Shown piece after piece: positions 16,797 to 25,700 of a stretch of DNA of 64,000 nucleotides. The stretch is from Opitutaceae bacterium (GTDB lineage: Bacteria; Verrucomicrobiota; Verrucomicrobiia; Opitutales; Opitutaceae): assembly GCA_003164715.1 (NCBI GenBank), contig PLTZ01000009.1:1-64000 (forward strand). The letters run 5' to 3'. A model generated the notes under the pieces. It saw only the letters and a list, made by a program, of their open reading frames with translations. It did not search any database and had not been told where the DNA came from. The translations under genes and the position numbers were made by a program. Numbering within the stretch: the stretch's first letter is position 1; each line of letters starts with the position of its first letter.

Positions 16797-17690
16797 ATGT
16801 CAGAAACGCCGAACGCCCGCATACTCTCCCTCGAAAAGCTCGCCAACCTGCTGCCCTCTCCGCTCAGGCCGCTGCACGGCAAGCGCGTGGCTCCTCTCGC
16901 GCTTCCCGACAACATCGTCTGCTTCTGCCGCCGCTCGGCGACCGACCTGAACCGGCCGCAACGCGGCCGCGCGCTCCACCACCGCTTTGTGCTGATACTC
17001 GCCCTGGAGACCGCGGTGACCGTCGCCGTGGACGACCGCGCGATCCGGCTCAAGCCCAGCGAGGGTCTGCTTGTGCTTCCCTTTCAGTTCCACGACTACA
17101 TCCAGCCGGCGCGCGAGGACCTGATGTGGCTCTTCATCACGTTCGACATGATCGACGCCGCGCCGCTCCAGGCGCTCCGGTTCCGCCCGTTCGTGATCAC
17201 ACAGGTCGTGCGCCAGACCTGCGCGGAGCTGGTGGAGGCCTACCTGACGCGCGGCGAGGGGGACCTCGCAAGCCTCCTGCTCTCCGTCCTGCTGCAGAGA
17301 ATCCGGCAGGCCGAGCCGATACTCAGAAGGCACCAGAGGCCGCCGGTTTCGCCCGGACTCATCATGCAGGTCAACCAGCTCGCCCAGAACAAAGAGGAGC
17401 CCTTGAGCGTCAATGAGATCGCGCGGTCGCTCGGTATCAGCGCAAGCCATCTCAGGGCGCGTTTCCGGGCCTCCTGCGGGGTGAGCCTGGGCCGCCACTT
17501 GAGGAGGCTGCGCCTGGAGAAGGCCTGCGGCCTCTTGCGCCTAAGCCAGAGGCGCGTCACCGAGATCGCGGAGCTCTGCAGTTTCTCCTCGATCTACAGC
17601 TTCAGCCGGGCGTTCCACACGGCGTACGGGGTGTCCCCGATGGCTTACCGCCACGGTGACAGGGCGCACAGGGCATCGGATCTGGCCTAG
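16797..17690 (+). CDS. AraC-family transcriptional regulator
   Basis: A regulator of about 297 residues. The N-terminal half is a cupin-like sensor region (ALHHRFVLILALETAVTVAV, LLVLPFQFHDYIQP). The C-terminal 100 residues are the double helix-turn-helix: LSVNEIARSLGISASHLRARFR and VTEIAELCSFSSIYSFSRAFH, followed by YGVSPMAYR. ATG codons at 16767, 16776 and 16782 fall inside the predicted operator, so ATG 16797 is preferred, though nothing else decides it. It is divergent from the nagB operon and is the obvious candidate to bind both conserved sites. Its stop shares the CTAG at 17687-17690 with the stop of the convergent PIG-L gene. Confidence 0.88.
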   Translation: MSETPNARILSLEKLANLLPSPLRPLHGKRVAPLALPDNIVCFCRRSATDLNRPQRGRALHHRFVLILALETAVTVAVDDRAIRLKPSEGLLVLPFQFHDYIQPAREDLMWLFITFDMIDAAPLQALRFRPFVITQVVRQTCAELVEAYLTRGEGDLASLLLSVLLQRIRQAEPILRRHQRPPVSPGLIMQVNQLAQNKEEPLSVNEIARSLGISASHLRARFRASCGVSLGRHLRRLRLEKACGLLRLSQRRVTEIAELCSFSSIYSFSRAFHTAYGVSPMAYRHGDRAHRASDLA

Positions 17691-18538
17691 GCGAACGCGT
17701 TCAGCCGCCGCAACACGTCCTCCGCGAGCCGCGCCACAAGTGAAGCGGTGAGGTCCTGGACCGAGGGGCTCCCGTCGCGGATGACCGGGGTCAGGTCCAT
17801 CGCCCAGGTTATTCCGGCGAGGTTGTCGGTGGCGTGGGAGGCGTGAAAGGTCGCGTTGGACGCCCGCCGGCCGACGGTGGCGAGGTCGTAGCGCTTGCCC
17901 CCGGCGATTTGCGAGTCGAAGGCGGCCAGCAGCTTGCGCGAGAGCTCGGGGTGCCGCCCTGAGTCGAGCGCGACCTTGTCCGCGTCCGGAAGCCAGTCGA
18001 GGTTCCGCCACACCTCGCATCCGAACACCCTGCCGGGCCTGTCGGCCGCGGGCAGTAAACGGATCGCCTCGAGGCAGCGCAGGAGCACGGCGACGTGGGT
18101 GTCGTGCTTGTCCGCGGGATTGTGGAGAAAGACGACTTGCGGCCTGCAGCCCGAGAAGACCGCCCTCAGGTCGCCCGCGACCCCGGGGTGGCCCGGGCGC
18201 TTCACCTCGGCGCTCGTGTACCCAAGCTGTAGCTGGATCGAGTACTGGCCGAGTCGGGCTGCCTCACGCTGCTCGCTGCGCCGGACGGCGAGCATCTGCT
18301 CGTCCGTGTACGAGGCGTATCGGCCGGTTCTCGGCGATCCCGCCCCGTTCGTGACGACAACCCCGCCGAAGGCGTTGCCCGGCACGCCGATGCAGTCGCT
18401 AATGCCCGACTGGGCCATGATCTCGATGTCGTCCTGGTGGGCCGTAACGCAAAGGTGCGTCACCCGCCCGAGCGCCTCGTCCGGGGAGAAGGACGAGTCG
18501 GGAACAAAGATATCCGCTGCCGGGTTCGAGAGCTTCAT
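17687..18538 (-). CDS. PIG-L/LmbE-family N-deacetylase
   Basis: A 283-residue zinc-dependent deacetylase-like protein. The metal site is seen as THLCVTAHQDDIEIMAQ near residue 30, in place of the usual PHPDDxE, and a downstream HxxH-like HDTHVAV. PIG-L enzymes remove the acetyl group from GlcNAc moieties. It lies four bases behind the ROK kinase gene and shares the proposed regulon, so a role on GlcNAc or GlcNAc-6-P is plausible but not shown. No signal peptide is apparent. ATG 18538 is chosen because the upstream frame lies in the ROK gene. Confidence 0.82.
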   Translation of the reverse strand: MKLSNPAADIFVPDSSFSPDEALGRVTHLCVTAHQDDIEIMAQSGISDCIGVPGNAFGGVVVTNGAGSPRTGRYASYTDEQMLAVRRSEQREAARLGQYSIQLQLGYTSAEVKRPGHPGVAGDLRAVFSGCRPQVVFLHNPADKHDTHVAVLLRCLEAIRLLPAADRPGRVFGCEVWRNLDWLPDADKVALDSGRHPELSRKLLAAFDSQIAGGKRYDLATVGRRASNATFHASHATDNLAGITWAMDLTPVIRDGSPSVQDLTASLVARLAEDVLRRLNAFA

Positions 18539-18542
18539 AGGA

Positions 18543-19973
18543 CTATCTTGGGTCCGACCGCAGCGCATGCGAGCCCGCAGGCGCGCCAATGGAGGGAAGG
18601 CTCGCGGCGGCGATCGCCTGCCCGTGGCGCTTGTCCTTTTCGTCGGGCATGCGCACGCGCACACGCGAGGCGACGGCCGGGAACTCGGTGGCGAGCACCT
18701 CCCTGGCGCGCTGGAGGATCCTCTCCCCGCCGTGCCCCGAGGTCACCCGCCCCATGACGAGCACGTGCTTCAGTTCGTAGAAGTCCGCGTAGTGCCCGAT
18801 CGAGTATCCAAGGTAGGACCCCACCGAGTCGTAGATCCTCTCGGCCCTCGGGTCGCCGGCGGCCATCGCCTTCTGGACGGCGACAAGGCGCTCGGGCGCG
18901 GGCATCGAGGCGTCGAATCCGAAGCCCGCCCGGTCAGACAGGCGGGAGACCGCCTGCTGCGAGAAGTATTGAACGCCGCAACCGACGTCGCCCGACCATT
19001 CGTCGCTCGGGGCGTCCGTACGGTAGTCGATCGGGGCAAACGCGAGTTCATTGAGCCAGGGGGTGATGTCCCCGCCGGGCCGAACGTAGCCGGCGGCCTG
19101 GCTCGTGCCCATGGAGATCCCCAGCACCGCGTTGTCGCCGAGCGACATCGACCCCGCGAGCGCCGCGACCTCCCCGTCGTTCGCCACCACGAAGGGGACG
19201 CCACCCCACCGCTCCTGGAGCGTGAAGAAGAGCCTGCGCACGCGGCTTGCGAACAGGTCCAGGGGGATCCCCCTGAAGATGGAGGCGACCCTGACCTCGT
19301 TGTTGACGTAGATGCCCGCCGCGCTGCCCCCGATCGTGTCCACCCTAGGCATGTGGGCCGCCGCCTTCAGCAGCGACTCGTGGATGCCCTCGATGTGGTA
19401 GGCCGGATCCTTCTGGAAGTACGGGTCCCATGGCGTCTCCTCGGAGTAGACGACTTTGCCGTCGACGACCGCGGCGGCCTTCCGGTCGCTTCCGCCGATA
19501 TCGAATCCGATCCGGCATCCGTCGAGGTGGCGGCCCAAGGGCAGCCCCGGGGTGCGTTCCGTCGGAAGCACCTCAACATCAACGGCTTCAATATTAAACG
19601 TCCTCCGGTAAACCTTCTCGCCCATGAACCCGTGGTCAAAGGACCTTGCGCCTGTCGCGCTATAGACGACCCCGAGGTGCGCCGCGATTTCGGGCGCGCC
19701 GGCGACGCGCACCGTGCATCCGCCCTTCTGCCAGAGGAGGAACTTGAGCAGGCGCTCCGCATATCGAAGGCTGAGGGGAGCGTCGGCGTGATCGGCGGCC
19801 AGAACCCGGCTCTGGTGCCGCGAAACGCCGGCGTCCGGCCGCTCGAGCGTGAGGGTCAGCGTGCGCGCCTTCGGATCCGTGGCCACAATGGCGCGGTACG
19901 CGCGGTTCCACAGGGCGGCGGGGACAAACTCGGGGTCTAGCGGGGGGCGAAAGAATGGGGAGATGTTTAACAT
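18543..19973 (-). CDS. ROK-family sugar kinase with an extra N-terminal domain
   Basis: About 476 residues. The C-terminal 320 are a ROK kinase: GCRIGFDIGGSDRKAAAVVDG at about 152 is the ATP phosphate loop and FVVANDGEVAALAG contains the likely catalytic Asp. SGDVGCGVQYFSQQA occupies the place of the ROK zinc loop. The first 150 residues are not part of the ROK fold and I do not recognise them. Given the neighbours, GlcNAc or a related amino sugar is the likely substrate (inference). In-frame ATGs at 20018 and 20015 are alternative starts. No ribosome site decides between them. Confidence 0.82.
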   Translation of the reverse strand: MLNISPFFRPPLDPEFVPAALWNRAYRAIVATDPKARTLTLTLERPDAGVSRHQSRVLAADHADAPLSLRYAERLLKFLLWQKGGCTVRVAGAPEIAAHLGVVYSATGARSFDHGFMGEKVYRRTFNIEAVDVEVLPTERTPGLPLGRHLDGCRIGFDIGGSDRKAAAVVDGKVVYSEETPWDPYFQKDPAYHIEGIHESLLKAAAHMPRVDTIGGSAAGIYVNNEVRVASIFRGIPLDLFASRVRRLFFTLQERWGGVPFVVANDGEVAALAGSMSLGDNAVLGISMGTSQAAGYVRPGGDITPWLNELAFAPIDYRTDAPSDEWSGDVGCGVQYFSQQAVSRLSDRAGFGFDASMPAPERLVAVQKAMAAGDPRAERIYDSVGSYLGYSIGHYADFYELKHVLVMGRVTSGHGGERILQRAREVLATEFPAVASRVRVRMPDEKDKRHGQAIAAASLPSIGAPAGSHALRSDPR

Positions 19974-20042
19974 GAGCGGTCGGGCTTGGGCGCGGAGGAT
20001 GGGAGTGATGCCCATCAACGCGGCGGGGAGCTCACAGGGAAC

Positions 20043-20096
20043 ATCCTACCGACCAAAGCACGGACAAAAAATGGCACAATCGATGATGTTTTTAAC
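20043..20096 (-). promoter_or_regulatory. Operator/promoter of the ROK-PIG-L genes (site 2 of the regulon)
   Basis: Bases 20066-20096 repeat the site at 16762-16792 at 27 of 31 positions. On the minus strand the T-tract is followed, after exactly 17 bases, by TAGGAT (20048-20043), the same spacing as TATCAT at site 1. The operator therefore covers the -35 region, as expected for an activator that touches polymerase. The left arm of the inverted repeat is degenerate (GACAAAAA instead of GTTAAAAA). The site lies in the gap between the ROK gene and the divergent PfkB gene. Confidence 0.62.
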
Positions 20097-20212
20097 GAAA
20101 TTGACAGTATGGCGCCCCAATGCCCGCGGATTCCCGTGCGCCGCTACCCCCGGAATGATGTTTCCCGTGCGGGCACATGCGCCATAATGGTGCGCCCGAG
20201 CCCGCTTTCCCC

Positions 20213-21151
20213 ATGCCCGCCCCTCAATTGCCGAGCACCGCAAACGTCTACCTCTACGGAATGATCGTCTTATCGACGGTCCACCGGATCGTGGGGGATT
20301 TCCCGGAGGCCGACGGCTACGGCGAGATCGAGGAGACCCACGTGGTGCCGGGCGGCGAGACGGGAAACTCCGCGCTCGTCCTGGCGCGATGGGGGCACCG
20401 CGTGAAGGTCGCCGGGCCCTTTCTCGGCCGGCAGACCCGCGAGGAAATACTCGGGTTCCTGGCGCCGCGGGGAATCGATTGCTCGGGCCTGCGCTATGAC
20501 CCTTCCTTTGACGGCGTCCGCGACTTGGTCGTTGTGGGCGGCAAGTCGCGGGCCGTGTTTGGCCGCTTCGGGCACTACTTCAGCGGGTCGAGGCGGTGGG
20601 CGGATCCGGAGCGCGCCGACATCGCGGCCGCCGACATCGTGGGTATCGACCCCTTCTTCGGCGCGCAGTCCGCGGAGGTTGGAAGGCTCTGCATCGAGCT
20701 CGGCCGTCCTTATGTGACAATCGACTGCGAGCCGGAAAGCGCCCTCCATAGGTGCGCAGCAGCGACCGTCGTTTCCGCCGAGTATCTGCGCGGCCGCTTC
20801 CCGTCCAGGGATCGCAGGGAGCTGCTGCGGCTCTATGCCGCGCAGACCGCTGGCCTGGTGATCATGACCTGCGGCTCGGAGGAGATCCTCTTCGCCAGGG
20901 GACGCGGGCGGAAGCGCAGCCTGAAGCCGTTCACCATCGTTCCGAAGAGCACCCTCGGGGCCGGCGACACCTTTCGGGGCGGGGTGGTGCACGCCCTCCA
21001 TAACGGGCTGAGCGACGAGGGCGTCGTCCGGTTTGCGGCGGCGACGGCAGCGTGCGTCTGCCGCAGGTTTCCGGTGGCCCTCGACCCTCCCGGCTTGGAG
21101 GAGATCCGCGCGCTTGCGGAGGGTGGCGCGCAGCCCGGGCCCGAGCTCTGA
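20213..21151 (+). CDS. PfkB-family carbohydrate kinase
   Basis: A 312-residue ribokinase-fold kinase. The N-terminal VVPGGETGNSALVLARWG is the sugar-binding region. The C-terminal STLGAGDTFRGGVVHAL is the PfkB signature with the catalytic Asp and anion hole. The substrate is not evident. Its position, divergent from the ROK gene across operator site 2, suggests a sugar in the same pathway. ATG 20213 is preferred, with ATG 20177 twelve codons upstream as the alternative. A glutamate-synthase-like gene follows after 51 bases. Confidence 0.85.
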   Translation: MPAPQLPSTANVYLYGMIVLSTVHRIVGDFPEADGYGEIEETHVVPGGETGNSALVLARWGHRVKVAGPFLGRQTREEILGFLAPRGIDCSGLRYDPSFDGVRDLVVVGGKSRAVFGRFGHYFSGSRRWADPERADIAAADIVGIDPFFGAQSAEVGRLCIELGRPYVTIDCEPESALHRCAAATVVSAEYLRGRFPSRDRRELLRLYAAQTAGLVIMTCGSEEILFARGRGRKRSLKPFTIVPKSTLGAGDTFRGGVVHALHNGLSDEGVVRFAAATAACVCRRFPVALDPPGLEEIRALAEGGAQPGPEL

Positions 21152-21202
21152 ACCGCTCTGCAAACTCGCATTGCCTGCGTGTTGCGCCTCGGATAGGATG
21201 CA

Positions 21203-22624
21203 ATGCGGATGAGCGCGGCACCGACCAGCTGTTGGAATCCCAAGTACGCGTGGTTGCTCATTGATCGGGCGAGCCCGCCGAAGAGGGCGGCGCACGAAAG
21301 GGTCCGCGACTTTGGTGAGATCTACCTCAGCTATGACGAGTCGGCGGTGCGCGACCAGGCGAGCCGCTGCATCCAGTGCCCCAATGCGGGGTGCGTCGTC
21401 GGTTGTCCCTTGGCCAACCGCATCCCGGAGTGGCTCGCCCTCGCGTCGGAGGGCGATTTTCTCGGTGCGGCGGACGTCTCGGGCTCGACAAGCAACATGC
21501 CGGAAATCTGCTCGCGCATCTGCCCCCACGAGCGGCTGTGCGAGGGCGCGTGCATCCTCAATGGGCGCGCCGAACCGGTGGCCATCGGAGCCGTCGAGTG
21601 CTTCATCAACGAATACGCGCTCAGGCGTGGCGCGGTGACGGCCGCGACAGGGCCTCCGAACGGCTTGAGCGTTGGCGTGGTCGGCTCGGGGCCCGGCGGG
21701 TTCGCCTGCGCGGATGAGTTGGCCAAGCAGGGCTTCGCGGTGACGGTCTTCGAGTCGCAGTCCACACCCGGCGGGCTCCTGGCCAACGGCATCCCCGGGT
21801 TCAAGCTGGACAAGGCCGTTGTGGCCCGCCGCATCGGGCTGCTCAGGAGGCGCGGGGTTCAGCTGTGCCTCGGCGTGCGCGTCGGCTGGGACCTGTCGCT
21901 GCGCGAGCTGCAGGAACGGTTCGACGCCGTGTTCATCGGCACCGGGGCCCAGCAGGGCAAGGTGCTCGATGTTTCGGGCGCCGATCTGCAGGGGGTGATC
22001 CAGGCGCTGCCCTTCCTCGTGGGCGCCAATGCGCCGCATTCTCCCGGCGGCCCTTCGGTCGACTTAGAGGGGAAGCGTGTCGTGGTGCTGGGCGGGGGCG
22101 ACACGGCGATGGATTGCCTGCGTACGGCGATTCGCTGTGGCGCCCGGGAGGCGCTGTGCCTTTACCGCCGCGACCTGGCCAATATGCCGGGCGCCCGCCA
22201 GGAGTACGCCAATGCCCTGGACGAGGGCGCCGCGTTCCAATTACTGGCGAAGCCCGTTCGCCTTGAGGGGACGCAGACCGGCGGCGTCATCCGGGTGCAC
22301 TGCGTGCGCATGGAACTTGGGCCGGCCGGCGCCGGGGGTCGGCGTATACCGCGCCCCGTGGCAGGCTCGGAGTTTGCCGTGCCGGCCGACGTCGTGATTG
22401 TCGCCTACGGCTTCGATCCCGTTCCGTTCCCACCCGGAAGCGACTTTTGCTGCGTGGAAACGAACGAGTGGGGCGGCATCGTGGTCGACGCGGACCAGAT
22501 GACCCGCACGGCTGGGGTCTTTGCCGGCGGCGATTCAACGCGCGGCCCGAGCCTCGTGGTCCACGCGGTCCGGGACGGTCGCCGAGCCGCCTCCGGGATC
22601 ATGCGCTACCTCGGGGCGCAGTGA
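21203..22624 (+). CDS. GltD/NfnB-like FAD-NAD(P)H oxidoreductase (paralogue 1)
   Basis: A 473-residue protein like the glutamate synthase small subunit and NfnB. The N-terminal domain binds [4Fe-4S] clusters through CIQCPNAGCVVGCP and ICPHERLCEGAC. FAD binding is seen in VGVVGSGPGGFACADEL and NADPH binding in VVVLGGGDTAMDCLRTA. No glutamate synthase large subunit is near. It faces the end of the hydrogenase operon, with a paralogue (30014-31444) at the other end. That suggests both pass electrons between NAD(P)H and that complex (inference). A TTGCCT-N17-TAGGAT promoter-like pair sits at 21171-21199, which would favour the ATG at 21209 as a leaderless start. Confidence 0.88.
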   Translation: MRMSAAPTSCWNPKYAWLLIDRASPPKRAAHERVRDFGEIYLSYDESAVRDQASRCIQCPNAGCVVGCPLANRIPEWLALASEGDFLGAADVSGSTSNMPEICSRICPHERLCEGACILNGRAEPVAIGAVECFINEYALRRGAVTAATGPPNGLSVGVVGSGPGGFACADELAKQGFAVTVFESQSTPGGLLANGIPGFKLDKAVVARRIGLLRRRGVQLCLGVRVGWDLSLRELQERFDAVFIGTGAQQGKVLDVSGADLQGVIQALPFLVGANAPHSPGGPSVDLEGKRVVVLGGGDTAMDCLRTAIRCGAREALCLYRRDLANMPGARQEYANALDEGAAFQLLAKPVRLEGTQTGGVIRVHCVRMELGPAGAGGRRIPRPVAGSEFAVPADVVIVAYGFDPVPFPPGSDFCCVETNEWGGIVVDADQMTRTAGVFAGGDSTRGPSLVVHAVRDGRRAASGIMRYLGAQ

Positions 22625-22665
22625 GCAAAGCCGCGAAGCTCCCGAAAACCCTGGGGCTTCCGTGT

Positions 22666-23154
22666 TCACGCGCCGGGACCGGCAAGGCCGAGAGCGAGCG
22701 TGGTTATGCGGCCGGCGGCAACGCCGACTGCCTGCTGCACTTCGGGGGTGAGCGAGACGCTCAGGGTGAGCGCGTCCTTCACCTCGATCGCAAAGATCCG
22801 GACGTCCCGCGGCATCGCGAGCCCCAGCGTCCGGCCGAGCGCGAGCGTCTCGACGACGCCGACGAAATGAGGCGCGGCGATCCGCCGTCCCGCCAGCGCG
22901 TCGGCGTCAAACTCGTGGATGTGCCCGGGCGGCGCCTTCCCGGTCTCGATGGCGTCGACGAGGATCAGGTGTTCGCAGCCCACGATCTCGTCGAGCAGCG
23001 CGAGGCCCATCTCCATTGTTTCCCGCACCGCGCAGCCCGCCGCCCCGGCAAGGCGCGATCGGACGTCCCGCGCGACATGAAGTCCGACAGCGTCGTCGCC
23101 CAGTAGGTCATTGCCCAGGCCGAGGACGAGGACGCTTGCGCATGCGGCTGTCAT
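22666..23154 (-). CDS. Hydrogenase maturation protease
   Basis: A 162-residue HycI/HyaD-family endopeptidase that removes the C-terminal peptide of the [NiFe] large subunit after nickel insertion. VLVLGLGNDLLGDDAVG carries the nickel-sensing acidic residue. LILVDAIETGKAPG-like residues at about 62-75 hold the second metal ligand, and a His is present in AAPHFVGVVE. It is the last gene of the hydrogenase operon, 30 bases behind the large subunit, whose cleavable tail is present. Confidence 0.9.
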   Translation of the reverse strand: MTAACASVLVLGLGNDLLGDDAVGLHVARDVRSRLAGAAGCAVRETMEMGLALLDEIVGCEHLILVDAIETGKAPPGHIHEFDADALAGRRIAAPHFVGVVETLALGRTLGLAMPRDVRIFAIEVKDALTLSVSLTPEVQQAVGVAAGRITTLALGLAGPGA

Positions 23155-23184
23155 GGTCGGGGAGGCCGCGCCCGCGGGTTCTCC

Positions 23185-24711
23185 TCACTCCTGAACGAGC
23201 TCGCGGACAAGGGCGCCTGCGGAGTCGCGGATGCGCACCCGCAGCGGAAGGTGCCCGGGCAGCGAGTGGGTCGCGCAGCCGAAGCATGGGTCGTAGGCCC
23301 GGAACGCCATCTCGACCATGTTCAGGAGGCCCTCGGTGACCTTGTGCTTGCTGATCAGTCCCTTCGCGGCCTTCTCGACGCTCATGGCGATCCTCGCGGC
23401 ATTGTTCTGCGTCGCGACGATCAGGTTCGCCTTGGTGACCAGCCCGCGCTCGTCCGTCTCGTAGTGATGGAACAGCGTACCGCGCGGAGCCTCGACAACG
23501 CCTACGCCGATCGAGGGCTTCTTCGTGGGCAGCACCCGGATGTCCGAGCCGGTCAGCCCGGGATCGGCGGTGAGCGCGACCATTGTCTCTGCGGCCTGGA
23601 TCATCTCGACTACGCGCGCCCAGTGGTTCGCGAGGGTGTGGTGCACGGGCTTGCCGCCCAGGGCGTTGAAGTACTCCTCGTAGGCCTGCTGGGCGAGCGG
23701 AGTCGCCATGCCGTCCGCGACGTTGAGGCGCGCGAGAGGGGCGACCGCGTAGACGCTGGTCTGCGGCCCATCGGAGAACCCGTTCCAGCCGAGCGGGCGC
23801 AGATAGCAGAACTTCATGTAGCTCCATGGCTCGGTGCGCTCGGCGATGAAGTCGCGGTACCGCGACGCCGGGAAGCTCGCATACTCCTTTCCGGTCGGGT
23901 CGACGACGCGGATCTGCCCGTCGTAGAAGTTCACCCGGTTCTGCGGATCGACAAGGCCCATGTAGCACGTGCGGTGCGTATAGGTGTCGGATGTGATCAG
24001 CTTCACGTAGTCGGCGTTCTTAAGCACAAGGTCGTGGAAGACCTGGTTTGTGAACATCGCGAAATCGAGCGCGTCCTTCGCGAGCTCCTGGAAGCGCGGC
24101 AGGTCGGCGGGCGCGAGACCCTTGGCGACGCCGCCGGGCAGGCCCATCACGGGGTGTATCACCTTGCCGCCAAAATACGTGATCAGCTCGCGCACGCGCC
24201 GGCGCATGGCGATGACGCTTTTGCCGACCTCGACCCCGACCTTGCCGATCACGCCTACGAGGTTGCGCTCCGCGGCCGGCGCCTGCGGGCCGACGATGAA
24301 ATCCGGGCCGCCGAGCACATAGACGTGAAGCGCGTGGTCCTCGAGGATGAACGCGTTGTACACAAGCTCGCGGATCTTGCGCGCGGTCGGGGTGGGCTCG
24401 ACCTTGTACAGGTCGTCGAGCGCCTTGGTCGCGGCCATGTGGTGCGCCGTCGGGCAGACACCGCAGATGCGGCTGGTGATCTGGGGCATGTCCTCGGCCG
24501 GCCGGCCGAGGCTGAAGACCTCGAAACCCCGGAGTTCCGGGATTTGCAGATACGCGTGTTCGACGTCGCCATCGCCGTTGAGGAAGATCTCGATCCGGCC
24601 GTGGCCCTCGAGCCGGGTGATCGGCTCGATGGTGACGCGGCGGCGCTGATCATGTGCCTCGGCCGCTGGGGCGGCGGATTCGTTCGTGACCTGATCGATG
24701 ACCGCGTTCAT
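23185..24711 (-). CDS. mvhA: [NiFe] hydrogenase large subunit, MvhA type (group 3c-like)
   Basis: The 508-residue catalytic subunit that oxidises or produces H2 at the NiFe centre. The first cysteine pair is in SRICGVCPTAHH and the second in DPCFGCATH near the C-terminus. About 26 residues follow the final His and would be cut off by the maturation protease encoded next. The MvhD and HdrABC neighbours place it with the cytoplasmic F420-non-reducing type that docks on heterodisulfide reductase. Its ATG overlaps the small subunit stop as ATGA. No hyp maturation genes are in the window. Confidence 0.94.
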   Translation of the reverse strand: MNAVIDQVTNESAAPAAEAHDQRRRVTIEPITRLEGHGRIEIFLNGDGDVEHAYLQIPELRGFEVFSLGRPAEDMPQITSRICGVCPTAHHMAATKALDDLYKVEPTPTARKIRELVYNAFILEDHALHVYVLGGPDFIVGPQAPAAERNLVGVIGKVGVEVGKSVIAMRRRVRELITYFGGKVIHPVMGLPGGVAKGLAPADLPRFQELAKDALDFAMFTNQVFHDLVLKNADYVKLITSDTYTHRTCYMGLVDPQNRVNFYDGQIRVVDPTGKEYASFPASRYRDFIAERTEPWSYMKFCYLRPLGWNGFSDGPQTSVYAVAPLARLNVADGMATPLAQQAYEEYFNALGGKPVHHTLANHWARVVEMIQAAETMVALTADPGLTGSDIRVLPTKKPSIGVGVVEAPRGTLFHHYETDERGLVTKANLIVATQNNAARIAMSVEKAAKGLISKHKVTEGLLNMVEMAFRAYDPCFGCATHSLPGHLPLRVRIRDSAGALVRELVQE

Positions 24712-25700
24712 AGCGAGAGGGTTTCAGCCCGCGCCGCCTGGCTCACGTTTCGCTGCAGGATCGAGTGGGGCAGCGCGTAGCGGTAGAAGGTGCCGAGGGG
24801 GTCCGGGATGCCGTCGAGCGCGAGGTTGATGCCCGCCTCGTCCTTTGCGGCGATGTTCGCGCAGAGGGATGAGAGCAGCTTCGCCCCCTGGTCCCTGACG
24901 CGCGAGGTCGGCCCGAAGCATCCGGAGCAGGGCATGTTGCCGCCGACGCAGAGCGCTCCGCAGCCTCCACGCGTCCCCGGGCCGCAGCAGACGACGCCCT
25001 GGGCGAGCAGGCATTTTTCAGGATCCAGTAGAATCTCGTGCGGGCGTCTGAACCCGGCGAAGCTCAGGTCCGACGGCTTTGAGGACTTTCGCGGGCACTC
25101 GTCGCACAGCGCCGTGTCCGGGGCGAGAACGCTGCCGCGCGGGGGCGGATTGCTCGAGAGCAGCATGGCGAGCGCCTCCTGCGTCAGTTTCGGAGTGGGA
25201 GGGCAGCCCGGGACGTAGTAGTCGACGGGCACGACTTGGTCGAGGGCGCGCACGGCCTGGTGCAACCTCGGCAGCTCGAGCTCATGGCCGTTGGCCTCAG
25301 ATTCGAGCTGGGGGCGCGACCTTCCGTCTTCGCCGAGAGTCGGAGCCTCCTCGTAGACGAAGCGCAGCAGCTGCTCCCGCGAGAACTGATTGGCGAGGCC
25401 CGGGACGCCGCCATGGCACGCGCACGCGCCGTAGGCGATCAGATGCTGGCTCTTCCGGCGCAGGAGCTGCGCCATCTCCTCCTGCTCGCTGGAGCGGATC
25501 GCTCCGTTCAGCAGGGTGGCGAACAGGGCGCCGTCGGGCAGGGCGGTTATGTCGCTCTTCTTGAAATCCATCGCCACCGGCCAGAACACGATGTCGACCG
25601 CATCGAGCACGCCGAGGATATCCTCGGCGAGGTCGACGACCGCCTCCTCGCAGCCGCCGCACGCGGCGCACCAGTAGAACGCGATCTTGGGCTTAGACAT
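24708..25700 (-). CDS. mvhG: [NiFe] hydrogenase small subunit, MvhG type
   Basis: The 330-residue iron-sulfur subunit carrying electrons from the NiFe site to MvhD. The proximal cluster ligands are seen in FYWCAACGGCEEA, GACACHGGVPG and YVPGCPPTP. Further cysteines (LCDECP, VVCCGPGTRGGCGALC, MPCSGCFGP) bind the medial and distal clusters. There is no Tat signal, which fits a cytoplasmic enzyme. A strong GGAGGT ribosome site lies 7 bases before the ATG, which overlaps the end of mvhD by 8 bases. Confidence 0.93.
   Translation of the reverse strand: MSKPKIAFYWCAACGGCEEAVVDLAEDILGVLDAVDIVFWPVAMDFKKSDITALPDGALFATLLNGAIRSSEQEEMAQLLRRKSQHLIAYGACACHGGVPGLANQFSREQLLRFVYEEAPTLGEDGRSRPQLESEANGHELELPRLHQAVRALDQVVPVDYYVPGCPPTPKLTQEALAMLLSSNPPPRGSVLAPDTALCDECPRKSSKPSDLSFAGFRRPHEILLDPEKCLLAQGVVCCGPGTRGGCGALCVGGNMPCSGCFGPTSRVRDQGAKLLSSLCANIAAKDEAGINLALDGIPDPLGTFYRYALPHSILQRNVSQAARAETLSL

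Noticed and set aside
21171-21199. TTGCCT-N17-TAGGAT as a firm promoter of GltD-like paralogue 1
   Set aside because: The spacing is ideal, but the start point would fall on or after the annotated ATG; kept only as a remark in the gene entry.
20270-22039. 589-codon open frame on the minus strand
   Set aside because: It spans parts of two recognisable + strand genes (PfkB kinase and GltD-like) and has no motif of its own.
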